Part shown: in pieces, positions 34,281 through 41,931 of the stretch
How positions within the stretch are numbered: the first letter of the stretch is position 1
Layout of the letters: every line of letters starts with the position of its first letter
Assembly (NCBI GenBank): GCA_030447245.1
Contig: JAUJPG010000001.1
Coordinates: 270,338-334,337, forward strand
Reading direction: 5' to 3'
Length of the DNA stretch: 64,000 nt
Source: Chloroflexota bacterium
GTDB taxonomy: Bacteria > Chloroflexota > UBA6077 > JACCZL01
Made by a program: the position numbers and the translations under genes
The notes under the pieces: model-generated
Seen by the model: only the letters and a program-made list of their open reading frames with translations
What the model was told of the DNA's origin: nothing
Databases searched by the model: none

Positions 34281-35396
34281 TCAGGGCAGGGCGCCGCTCG
34301 CCCGTGCCTTGACAAGCGCGCTGTAGGCCGGCCGTGGGCTTCCGTCCGAATTCGTCACGCTCCACCAGTACTGCTCCGACTGCTCGGTCCAGTTGGGGTC
34401 GATGCTTAGACTCCAGACGAAGGCGACGCCAATCCATGGGCTCCACATCTCTCGGGCGTATTGCAGCCCGCGGACCAGGTAGTCTGCCTGCTGCTCGGGC
34501 GTGACAGCGTAAAAGGTCCGATCCGGGTTGATCTGATCTGTGGTCCAGCCGAACTCCAGCAGCCAAACTTGCTTTGCCCCATCACCATTCGCCTCCATGA
34601 TTGCTCGGAGCTGCTCGACGCGGCGAAAGTAGAAGGACGGATGCTGGAAGGCAGGATTGGAGAGCAGGTCCGCCTCCGGAGAGGATCCGTACCCAGCCCC
34701 ATGCACGCCGATGGCGTCTGAGAACCGTTGGAGGCCCAAGTCGTACAGCCAAGCAAGGTATACGTCATCGGGTTGAGCGGTCCCGTCATTCGTGCCGGTC
34801 GGCGACAGCCCGGCATTGAGGACCAGAATGCTGGGGTCTACCGCCTTGACGGCTCGATAACTCTCCTTGAGCAAGTACATGTATTGCGCCGCCTGGTTTC
34901 GGTCGATCAGCGCCCCGCCCCATTCGCGGGACAGGTTCGGCTCATTCCACACCTCGACTGCATGGATCGTCCCGCGAAGCGAACCAGCGCCATACCGAGC
35001 CGTCAGGAGGCTCATGAAGTCGACATAATCGGCAATCGCGTCAGGCGGCCCGTTGTCAACCTTGTCGGCGCGGGACCAGTCCGGCTGTTGATCCACGCGG
35101 GCGAGGATCTTGATGCCCGCTTGAGATAGCGTCCCGACCACGCGATCGAGGTCGGACCAATCATGGCACCCCTTGCAGCCTGCTTCGACACTTCGCCATG
35201 GAATCGTGAGTCGCGCCCACCCGAGTCGGGCACCGCTGAGGAGTCCAATCTCACGTTGCGTGATCTCCGGGTAGCCTAGCGGGAAGACGGTCCCGCCGTA
35301 CTCCAGCGAGCTCACCGCCACTTGCGCACGCGCGAGCGACAACGTCATAGCCAGGATGCACGCGGCGAGCGCGGCGCAGAGCAAGCGTTGGGTCAC
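34281..35396 (-). CDS. Secreted glycoside hydrolase-like protein (TIM barrel, GH39/GH5-like)
   Basis: 371 residues with an N-terminal signal peptide (AALAACILAMTLSLARAQ). The barrel carries VEVWNEPNLSREWGG, where NEP holds the general acid/base Glu of clan GH-A, and VWLLEFGWTTDQ with the likely nucleophile Glu. A paralogue with the same layout is at 54028 (shared EQQADYLVRGLQYA pattern). It probably acts on a surface or environmental polysaccharide; the substrate cannot be read. GTG 35396 starts just before the signal peptide. Confidence 0.78.
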   Translation of the reverse strand: MTQRLLCAALAACILAMTLSLARAQVAVSSLEYGGTVFPLGYPEITQREIGLLSGARLGWARLTIPWRSVEAGCKGCHDWSDLDRVVGTLSQAGIKILARVDQQPDWSRADKVDNGPPDAIADYVDFMSLLTARYGAGSLRGTIHAVEVWNEPNLSREWGGALIDRNQAAQYMYLLKESYRAVKAVDPSILVLNAGLSPTGTNDGTAQPDDVYLAWLYDLGLQRFSDAIGVHGAGYGSSPEADLLSNPAFQHPSFYFRRVEQLRAIMEANGDGAKQVWLLEFGWTTDQINPDRTFYAVTPEQQADYLVRGLQYAREMWSPWIGVAFVWSLSIDPNWTEQSEQYWWSVTNSDGSPRPAYSALVKARASGALP

Positions 35397-35441
35397 GTGG
35401 CAGATCCCCCCCAAATGCAAACTTCAGGACTCCCTCGCGAG

Positions 35442-36371
35442 TCACTCGCCCGAGGCGACTCGGTGTTCACCTTGTCGGGGCCGGCGGCTCCGTCGCAGTA
35501 GGTATCCGCCACCGCCGAGCGCCGCCGCTCCCACCCCGATCATCGGCAGCGCCAATTCTAGCGGAAATCCACCCGCGCGGGGGGTTGGCTGACCAGCCGG
35601 CTTCGCGGCCGGTGCTGGCGCCGCGGGCGCCGCGGGCTTGGCCGCTGGCACCTGGGGCGCTGCTGCGCCGACCGGCGCGATCACCGGAACGCGCGGCGAC
35701 GGGGACGCGGCGGGAGACGCGGGCGGGGAAGCGGCCGGCTTCGCCGCTGGGACGGCAATCGGCTGCGGAATCGCGGCTGGCGTGAAGGTGGGACCCGGAG
35801 TGGGGGCGGGCCGGGGGGTGGGAAGTGGCGCCGCCGTGGGCAGCCGCTGACTGATGTCGTTGTTGTTGAGATTGGAATTCGAGTTGCCACTGCCGTTCGA
35901 ACTGCCATTCTCGTTCGAGGTCCCGTCCTGGCTGCTTCGAACGAGCGGAAAATTGACAGTGCGGATGTCGCCGTTGACGGCTACCTCGACCTGAGTCGTG
36001 GTTGCCCCGAACCCGCCGGACGGTTGGACCGTGACGCGGTACATTCCGGACGGAAGATCCCGAAATGCATACTGGCCTTCGCGGTCGGTCCGCCGACTGC
36101 CGCGATCCTGTGTTCCACCAGAGATCCGCTGCTCCAGCGTCACGGTCACGTCGCTCATGGCGCCTTCTCCCGTGTCGCGGGACGCGTCGCGATCCTCGTC
36201 ATTGAACACCACGCCAGCTATGACACCGGGACTGGTCGGCATTGGCGACGCGGAAGGTGTTTGTGCGAGGGCCGCGACCGCTGGAGCCGCGAGCGCGGTC
36301 ACGACCGTTAGACCGATCGCCAACTGGGCACTCCAGACAAAGGCGTACCCCCGCGTCAGTCGTGATGGCAC
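35442..36371 (-). CDS. Secreted SdrD/Cna-B-type adhesin-like protein with C-terminal membrane anchor
   Basis: 309 residues. Signal peptide (about 10-38), an SdrD-type B repeat (about 45-135, GVVFNDEDRDASRDTGEGAM ... REGQYAFRDLPSGMYRVTV), an Asn/Ser run, a Pro/Ala/Thr-rich stalk of about 100 residues, then one TM (LPMIGVGAAALGGGGYLL) and a basic end RRSRRPRQ. The TM plus positive tail resembles a sortase anchor without an LPxTG motif, so it is more likely simply membrane-anchored. GTG 36371 starts a good signal peptide; GTG 36431 is possible. Role: cell-surface scaffold. Confidence 0.72.
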   Translation of the reverse strand: MPSRLTRGYAFVWSAQLAIGLTVVTALAAPAVAALAQTPSASPMPTSPGVIAGVVFNDEDRDASRDTGEGAMSDVTVTLEQRISGGTQDRGSRRTDREGQYAFRDLPSGMYRVTVQPSGGFGATTTQVEVAVNGDIRTVNFPLVRSSQDGTSNENGSSNGSGNSNSNLNNNDISQRLPTAAPLPTPRPAPTPGPTFTPAAIPQPIAVPAAKPAASPPASPAASPSPRVPVIAPVGAAAPQVPAAKPAAPAAPAPAAKPAGQPTPRAGGFPLELALPMIGVGAAALGGGGYLLRRSRRPRQGEHRVASGE

Positions 36372-36500
36372 AAGGCCAGCCGCGCCTCGAAGATGGAATT
36401 CGCGTGCGTCTCGCGATTCGCACGACGGCACCCCGGGTCGGCACTGCGCGGGCCGCGCCCGATCATGATCGATGCGCGTCGAGAGCGGCCATCCGTCGCA

Positions 36501-36520
36501 GGGAGGGCTGCGGCCCTCCC
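36501..36520 (-). terminator. Hairpin after the GNAT gene
   Basis: GGGAGGGC and GCCCTCCC pair perfectly (8 bp) around a 4-base loop, 83 bases after the GNAT stop. No T tract follows. It would separate the GNAT gene from the surface-protein gene downstream. Confidence 0.5.
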
Positions 36521-36602
36521 CGATTGTGCGTGCATGCTACCCGGATCTTCGCACATCGAAACAGCGCGATGGTGACAGACGCTGACCTGTATGTCAACAG
36601 GA

Positions 36603-37109
36603 TTACCGTCCCAGTTGTTGCAAGACAGTTGCCCAGCGCCCGGGATGGGTGGGATGCGTCGCGAGCGGCTTGAACCCGAGGCGCAGATACAGCTCGATCG
36701 CCGGGAGGCGGTGATCTTCCGTGTCGAGGAGAGCCTTGCCGCGCCCGCCGGTCCGCAGGTGCTGGAGCGCCCGTACCGTCAGCCAGTAGCCGAGCTTCCG
36801 GCCTCGGTGGCTCGCGTCAACCGCGACCAGCTGGAGATAACCTGCCCGAGGGTGATCGGCGTGGTCGAAGTTGCGAGCCCACGCCGAGCCGACGATCTTC
36901 GAATCCCGCACGACGAAGAAGAGGCCGGACGGGTCGAAGGCGGGATCAGCTGCGATCTCCGCTCGCCAGCGAAGAGTGGTCCAACTCGGACCCAGGGTCG
37001 TGCGAAGCAGCGGAAGCCAGTGCTCCTCATCGCCGTGACGGTATGGCAGGATGGCGTAGGGTTGCGGCACCAAGAGCACGGGCAAGCCGTCAAGGTCGGC
37101 GCGCAGCAT
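36603..37109 (-). CDS. GNAT-family N-acetyltransferase
   Basis: 168 residues. Acetyl-CoA-dependent transferase fold: acceptor region LPYRHGDEEHWLPLLRTTLG, strand FFVVRDSKIVGSAWARNFD, core AGYLQLVAVDASHRGRKLGYWLTVRALQHLR (the R/Q-x-x-G-x-G/A loop that holds the CoA pyrophosphate) and ELYLRLGFKPL. It resembles mycothiol synthase (MshD)-type GNATs in the helix ELYLRLGF, but nothing nearby supports that role. ATG 37109 is used since upstream sequence does not look like the fold. Confidence 0.8.
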   Translation of the reverse strand: MLRADLDGLPVLLVPQPYAILPYRHGDEEHWLPLLRTTLGPSWTTLRWRAEIAADPAFDPSGLFFVVRDSKIVGSAWARNFDHADHPRAGYLQLVAVDASHRGRKLGYWLTVRALQHLRTGGRGKALLDTEDHRLPAIELYLRLGFKPLATHPTHPGRWATVLQQLGR

Positions 37110-37261
37110 TCGCAATTGTGGAATGCGTGGCCAGCGCGGGGTTGGGACATTCAAGGCCGCTGTCCGTAGGCGCCTTGTGCCCGTGGGCCACGCTGAACGC
37201 GGTACGATTGAGCGAGGGCGCCCACCGCTCTGCGGTACGGCGCGGGCTCGCGGAGGCTGGC

Positions 37262-38413
37262 ATGTCGGACGCGATCGTGATCGGAGGTGGGGTGATTGGA
37301 CTCCTCTGCGCACGGGAGCTGCGCCTGGCCGGGTTGGACGTCACGCTGGTTGAGCGAGATCGACCTGGCAAGCAAGCATCCTGGGCATCCGCGGGCATCT
37401 TGTCGGTCGCTCCGCCCCTCGACGCAAGTCCGGCGGCAAGCTTGAAGCGACTCAGCGCTGAGCTGTACCCCGGCCTGGTTGCCGCGCTGCGCGAGGAATC
37501 TGGGGTCGACCCCGAGTACACCTGGTCTGGTCATCTCGTGCCGGCGATGGACGACGGCGAAGCTGATGACCTGGTCGCCCTGGTTGAGCATGACCGTCGA
37601 CGTGGCTTGGAAACCGAACTAGTCACCGGACCCGCGGTCCGCCAGCTTGAGCCGGTGCTGGCGCCCTCGGTCGTCGCTGCCCAGCTTCGGCCTGGCGGGC
37701 AGATTGACAATCGACGGCTTTGCAGGGCACTCGAGCTGGCCGAACGACACGCTGGCACCTCGCTCATGTACGGGGTCGCTGCCACCGAAGTATTGCGGCA
37801 GGGCGGCCGGGTTACTGGCCTGCGCACCCTGGCCGGTGAGTTTCGGGCCCCGGTGATAGTGAATGCGGCCGGAAGCTGGTCTGGGCAGCTCCGCGGCTGC
37901 GAGCCGCCGGTGCCGGTTGCCCCTCAGCGTGGTGAGATCCTGGCCCTGGACCACTCCGCCTCCCCCTTGCGCCGAGTTGTCACAAGGCCCTTCGATCCGT
38001 ACCTGGTGCCGCGGGTGGATGGTCGTCTGGTAGTTGGAGCGACCCGCAAGTACGTCGGATATGACGGGAGTTTCACCGCTGGCGGCATGGCCTGGCTGCT
38101 CAACGAGGCCATCGGCCTCGTGCCAGCTCTCGCGGACGCGCCTGTTGTCGAAACGTGGACCGGCTTCCGGCCGAACTCGCCGGACGGACTGCCGATTATC
38201 GGCCGCGGGGAGCTCGAAGGCCTGTTCTTCGCGACTGGTCACGGGCCGAGCGGGATTGCGCCGGCCCCGGGAACCGCGCGTTTGCTGGTGGCCCTGGTTG
38301 AAGGCGGCTCGCTGCCGGTGCCGGCCGAGCCGTTCGCTCCGCTGCGATTTGCCAACCGCCCGGTCGACGTGGATAGCCGATCCTGGCGTATCCAGGGCGG
38401 TCATCGAGTCTGA
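37262..38413 (+). CDS. thiO: FAD-dependent glycine/D-amino-acid oxidase (ThiO-like)
   Basis: 383 residues. FAD-binding motif AIVIGGGVIGLLCARELRLAG at the N terminus, WASAGILS, the middle substrate domain, and the C-terminal FAD site FRPNSPDGLPIIGRG ... FFATGHGPSGIAPAPGTA. ThiO oxidises glycine to dehydroglycine for the thiazole of thiamine. No other thi genes are in the window, though the orphan binding protein at 40783 is of the NMT1/THI5 type, so a thiamine link is only a hint. ATG 37262 begins right at the Rossmann strand. Confidence 0.75.
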   Translation: MSDAIVIGGGVIGLLCARELRLAGLDVTLVERDRPGKQASWASAGILSVAPPLDASPAASLKRLSAELYPGLVAALREESGVDPEYTWSGHLVPAMDDGEADDLVALVEHDRRRGLETELVTGPAVRQLEPVLAPSVVAAQLRPGGQIDNRRLCRALELAERHAGTSLMYGVAATEVLRQGGRVTGLRTLAGEFRAPVIVNAAGSWSGQLRGCEPPVPVAPQRGEILALDHSASPLRRVVTRPFDPYLVPRVDGRLVVGATRKYVGYDGSFTAGGMAWLLNEAIGLVPALADAPVVETWTGFRPNSPDGLPIIGRGELEGLFFATGHGPSGIAPAPGTARLLVALVEGGSLPVPAEPFAPLRFANRPVDVDSRSWRIQGGHRV

Positions 38414-38446
38414 CCGGATCCGTCGGGTTCCCTTAGAGCCCTCGGG

Positions 38447-38452
38447 TACAAT
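38447..38452 (+). promoter_or_regulatory. -10 element of cofD, leaderless arrangement
   Basis: TACAAT followed by six bases and then GTG at 38459, so transcription would start on the start codon. No -35 box and no ribosome site are visible. Confidence 0.45.
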
Positions 38453-38458
38453 CGCACT

Positions 38459-39463
38459 GTGGCAGACACGGGGACTGGCAACATGACCTCGCCGCGGGTG
38501 GTGGCGCTTTCGGGCGGGGTGGGTGCTGCTCGATTCCTGCAAGGCCTGGTTCGAGTGGTTCCGCCTGAGTGCATCACGGCGATCGTCAATACGGGCGACG
38601 ACTCCGAGTTCTACGGGCTGCACGTCTCCCCGGACATCGACATCGTACTGTACACGCTGGCGGGCCTCGTCGATTCTGAGCAGGGCTGGGGCGTCGTCGA
38701 TGATACGTTCAATGCGCTCCAGATGCTCGAGCAGTACGGCCTCGAGAGCTGGTTTCGACTGGGTGATCGGGATCTGGCGACACAGATCCATCGCACTGAG
38801 TTGCTTCGGGGTGGTCAAACACTTAGCCAGGTCACCGACCATCTACGGAACCGTCTAAATGTGACGAGCCTCGTGGTGCCCATGAGCGACCAGCCGGTCC
38901 GAACGTGGATCCGCACGCCTGAAGGGTGGTTGCCCTTCCAGGAGTACTTTGTCAAGCGCCGAACCGCCGACGATGTGCTTGACATTGAGGTCCGAGGCGC
39001 CGCTGAGGCTTGCCCCGCGCCTGAGGTCATCGAGGCGTTGGACGCGGCCGATCGCGTGGTGATCTGCCCCAGCAACCCGCTCGTCAGCATCGGGACGATC
39101 CTGGCTGTGCCGGGTATCCGGGACGCACTTCGGAGGTGCGGGGCGCCGGTGGTCGCGATCAGCCCGATCGTTGGCGGAGCAACGCTCAAGGGGCCAGCGG
39201 ATCGAATGATGCGTGCCGCTGGGATGGAGGTTTCGGCTGTCGGCGTCGCCCGGGCGTACGCCGATTTTCTCGACGTGATGGTGCTGGACGAGCAAGACCG
39301 GACACTTGCGCCGCGCGTCGAGTCACTTGGCATTCGCGCGGTCGTAACTGACACGATCATGCGCGACTTGCATGCCAAGGAACGACTCGCGTGGGCCACT
39401 CTCGCGGCGTTAGGGTCGTGTAGTCGCGGTCGCTCACCACATCAGGTACATCCTGGGCGATGA
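38459..39463 (+). CDS. cofD: 2-phospho-L-lactate transferase (F420 biosynthesis)
   Basis: 334 residues. CofD/FbiA joins the Fo ring system to the activated phospho-lactate or phosphoenolpyruvate unit in coenzyme F420 synthesis. Seen: VVALSGGVGAARFLQGL (nucleotide loop), IVNTGDDSEFYGLHVSPDID (metal and Fo site), GDRDLATQIHRT, and CPSNPLVSIGTILAVPGI. GTG 38459 fits the leaderless promoter; ATG 38483 is an alternative. The stop overlaps the cofC start by ATGA, so the two enzymes of consecutive steps are coupled. Confidence 0.9.
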   Translation: MADTGTGNMTSPRVVALSGGVGAARFLQGLVRVVPPECITAIVNTGDDSEFYGLHVSPDIDIVLYTLAGLVDSEQGWGVVDDTFNALQMLEQYGLESWFRLGDRDLATQIHRTELLRGGQTLSQVTDHLRNRLNVTSLVVPMSDQPVRTWIRTPEGWLPFQEYFVKRRTADDVLDIEVRGAAEACPAPEVIEALDAADRVVICPSNPLVSIGTILAVPGIRDALRRCGAPVVAISPIVGGATLKGPADRMMRAAGMEVSAVGVARAYADFLDVMVLDEQDRTLAPRVESLGIRAVVTDTIMRDLHAKERLAWATLAALGSCSRGRSPHQVHPGR

Positions 39464-40185
39464 TCCCCTTCATGGGGCACGGCGGATAGCGGCGTCTAGC
39501 AGCGTTGTTGGACGAGGCGGAGCGACAAGAGCTCGTCCGGGCGATGTTGTGCGACGTCATCACCGCTGTCCTTGCGTGTCCGTTGATCGACCGCGTGGTG
39601 GTCGTTTCCCCTGAGCCTGGCGGGCTCGAGGTAATGGACGAGCCTCGCCTGACCTGGATTCTCGAGTCGACCCTCAACGGGCGAGGGCTGCGCCACGGCG
39701 GGTTGAACAGGGCCGTCGCGCTTGCCCAGGCAGCAGCTTCCGCGGGGGGTGCCGCTCGCACGCTAATCGTACCAGCCGATCTGCCGTTGATCGCGGCATA
39801 CGACATCGGCATTCTGCTCGACGCGCTGCCGTCAGCTGACGATGAGAGCGCCGGCGGTGCGCGGGCGGTGATCGCGCCAGACGGCGCTAATGGCGGCACG
39901 AACGCACTGTTGCTCGAGCCGCCCACGGCGCTCGATCCATCGTTCGGAGTGGACAGCTTCAACGCTCACGTGAGGCGCGCCGCGGAGGTCGGCCTTCCGT
40001 ACGCCATCGTCCAGCAACCGAATCTGATGCTGGACATCGACACTCCCGCGGACGTGGCCCGCTTTCTTGAGCTCGCCACTGGCGGGCGTACGCTCGCGGT
40101 GCTGGGTGCCTTCGACGTTCGCGGCCGTGCCGCCTGGGCCGCGGCCCTTCGCCCGGAAAACGCGGCGGTCAGGCCCGCAGGGTAA
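39460..40185 (+). pseudogene. cofC: 2-phospho-L-lactate guanylyltransferase with an internal TAG
   Basis: CofC/FbiD makes the nucleotide-activated lactate or PEP unit used by CofD. ATG 39460 overlaps the cofD stop; the frame reads MIPFMGHGG, TAG (39487-39489), RRLAALLDEAERQELVRAML and then an intact CofC body: GTNALLLEPP, FGVDSFNAH, LDIDTPADVARFLEL. In the family the N terminus reads like IPxKPL--AKxRL; here the first conserved Lys is Met and the second is the TAG. A TTG at 39505 could restart translation but would drop the nucleotide-binding strand. Either this copy is decaying or the sequence has errors. It overlaps the nitroreductase end by 17 bases. Confidence 0.82.
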
Positions 40186-40786
40186 TGATCGCCTCCAGGG
40201 GCGGTCGCTCGCGCTGGACTGGCGGCCTGGCTGGGTACCCGACGGTCAGCAATGCGTGCGGGATCAGCGTTTCTGGGAGACCGAGCGCGTCGCGTACGAT
40301 CTCCGGGCAGAACACCGGCGCGCACATCCAGCAGCTCGCCAATCCACGGGCATGGGCCGCAAGCATAATGTTTTGGAGCGCCGCGCCCAAACTGTGGGCC
40401 GCCATGAACTGCTCCGCCTGGCGGCGATCCGGGTCTGGATAGTCGTCCAGCGGCTGGAGGTACAGATTCCCGACGATCACGACCGGGGCACCGGTCAGCC
40501 GGCGGTGAGACTTGCGCACCTCTTCCTCGATCTCCGACTGGTCCCGGCTGTCACCGGCTAGGTCCGCTCGCCAGCGGCCGCCCATCGCCGTCGCGAGGCG
40601 CTGCTTGGCCTTGCCGCCAGTCAGGACGGCGAAACGCCAGGGCACCGAGTGGTGCGGGGAGGGCGCGTGCCGAGCGGCGTCCATGATCGCGTCGACAAGC
40701 GGGGGCGGAACCTCGCGCGGCTCGTAAGAACGGATCGAGCGGCGGCCACGCAGGGCGTCGTCGACGGCATTCGCGAGCTCGATCAC
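40169..40786 (-). CDS. FMN-dependent nitroreductase, FbiB C-terminal-like
   Basis: 205 residues of the nitroreductase fold: RRSIRSYEPREVPPPLVDAIMDAARHAPSPHHSVPWRF (FMN phosphate site), SLGAALQNIMLAAHARGLASCWM, and HALLTVGYPARPP. This subgroup matches the C-terminal domain of FbiB, which reduces dehydro-F420-0. With cofD and cofC facing it, a role in F420 synthesis is likely, although general nitroreductases look similar. GTG 40786 overlaps the stop of the binding-protein gene by GTGA. No CofE ligase domain is attached. Confidence 0.75.
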   Translation of the reverse strand: MIELANAVDDALRGRRSIRSYEPREVPPPLVDAIMDAARHAPSPHHSVPWRFAVLTGGKAKQRLATAMGGRWRADLAGDSRDQSEIEEEVRKSHRRLTGAPVVIVGNLYLQPLDDYPDPDRRQAEQFMAAHSLGAALQNIMLAAHARGLASCWMCAPVFCPEIVRDALGLPETLIPHALLTVGYPARPPVQRERPPLEAIITLRA

Positions 40787-41808
40787 CACCTCGGGATGCG
40801 TCCTTCTCGGTACGTGGCGCGCAGTGGGCCGTCGTCAAAGGACAGCCGCACGTCGCGCGGCGCCTTCAGCGCGCCAAACTCCAGAAGCACGTCGTGCAGG
40901 CGTTGCCATTGGTCCTCCGCCATCCAACCGAGGCCGCGCTCGCGGGTCAGGTCGGACTCGGCGCCCGCTCTCTCGACGTCGAACATGGCCCGCTGATGGA
41001 CTGGATCTTCGCCTTCGGCTCGTCGGAGCACGGCGTCGATGGCCTCGTCTGGCTGGTCGAACGCATGGTACAGGCCGCGGATGGCTGCTTTCACGAAGCG
41101 CTCGACTGTCTGAGGCTCGTCGCGAAGCAGGTCGCGGTGGACGATGTAGGCGAGGCCGAGCGTTGGGATGCCAAATTGGCTGGCCTCGACGACACGCGTC
41201 TCGACGCCGAGCCGGCGTAGCGTGTCCGGCTCGTTGGCAACGAAGACGGGATAGACATCGACCTTGCCCTCCGCGAGCACGCGTGGGTCGAAGCCGACTG
41301 GCACCTCGCGGATTCTAGATCGATCGACATCGTTCACCTTGAGGATCGCAAGATAGTCAGGCGTCGGTAAGACCTTATAGCCGACAGTCTTTCCTTCCCA
41401 ATCTTTCGGGCTCTGGATCTCCGAATTGGCCAGGACCGCGAAGCCGCGGTCGCCGCGCTGACCAAACAGGGTGACCGCGACGAACGGCAGGCCTGGCTCC
41501 TCGGCCAGCTTGAGCACATCCTCAGCCGGTGCCGTCGTGACGTCGATCCGCCGGCTGGCGAGCAACTGGTAGTGCTCCCCCTGGCCGGCCGAGTGCTTGA
41601 GGTCGACGGAGAGGCCCTGCTGGTCAAAGTACCCGCGGTCCTGCGCCAGGTAGGCAGCCACGAACGGCAGGTTTGCCTGCGCCTTGAAGCCGGCCATGAA
41701 GGTGAGAGAACGCGACTTTCCGGCCGGCTCCAGCCGAGTCTCGGGACGTCCGCACCCAAGTGCTGACGTGCTGCCGAGAACCAACACGATGATGATAAGC
41801 AGGCGCAT
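40783..41808 (-). CDS. ABC transporter substrate-binding lipoprotein (NMT1/THI5-like)
   Basis: 341 residues. A lipoprotein signal ends at Cys19 (ALGCG), then a type II binding-protein fold: PFVAAYLAQDRGYFDQQGLSV, GQGEHYQLLASRRIDV, DWEGKTVGYKVLPTPDYLAIL, VEASQFGIPTLGLAYI. Family members bind thiamine precursors, taurine-like or aromatic compounds. No permease or ATPase gene is adjacent, so it is an orphan; it is coupled instead to the FbiB-like nitroreductase. Its ligand is unknown; a link to riboflavin or thiamine precursors is possible from context. Confidence 0.82.
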   Translation of the reverse strand: MRLLIIIVLVLGSTSALGCGRPETRLEPAGKSRSLTFMAGFKAQANLPFVAAYLAQDRGYFDQQGLSVDLKHSAGQGEHYQLLASRRIDVTTAPAEDVLKLAEEPGLPFVAVTLFGQRGDRGFAVLANSEIQSPKDWEGKTVGYKVLPTPDYLAILKVNDVDRSRIREVPVGFDPRVLAEGKVDVYPVFVANEPDTLRRLGVETRVVEASQFGIPTLGLAYIVHRDLLRDEPQTVERFVKAAIRGLYHAFDQPDEAIDAVLRRAEGEDPVHQRAMFDVERAGAESDLTRERGLGWMAEDQWQRLHDVLLEFGALKAPRDVRLSFDDGPLRATYREGRIPRW

Positions 41809-41918
41809 CGAGGGCTCCGCGCCGACAGCGTTCGGCCCGGCAGTCTAGCGCATCTGGCGCGGTGACCGTCCGAAAAGCGAGTCCCGACGCTTCCAGCGTC
41901 CTCCGTGTTTGGGGCGTG

Positions 41919-41924
41919 TACACT
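41919..41924 (+). promoter_or_regulatory. -10 element of recQ, leaderless arrangement
   Basis: TACACT, seven bases, then GTG 41932. Same spacing as at cofD, nrdR and polX. No ribosome site. Confidence 0.35.
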
Positions 41925-41931
41925 CGTCTTC

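Noticed and set aside
37619-38842. 407-codon minus-strand frame opposite thiO and cofD
   Set aside because: Covers two well-supported plus-strand genes and has no recognisable domain.
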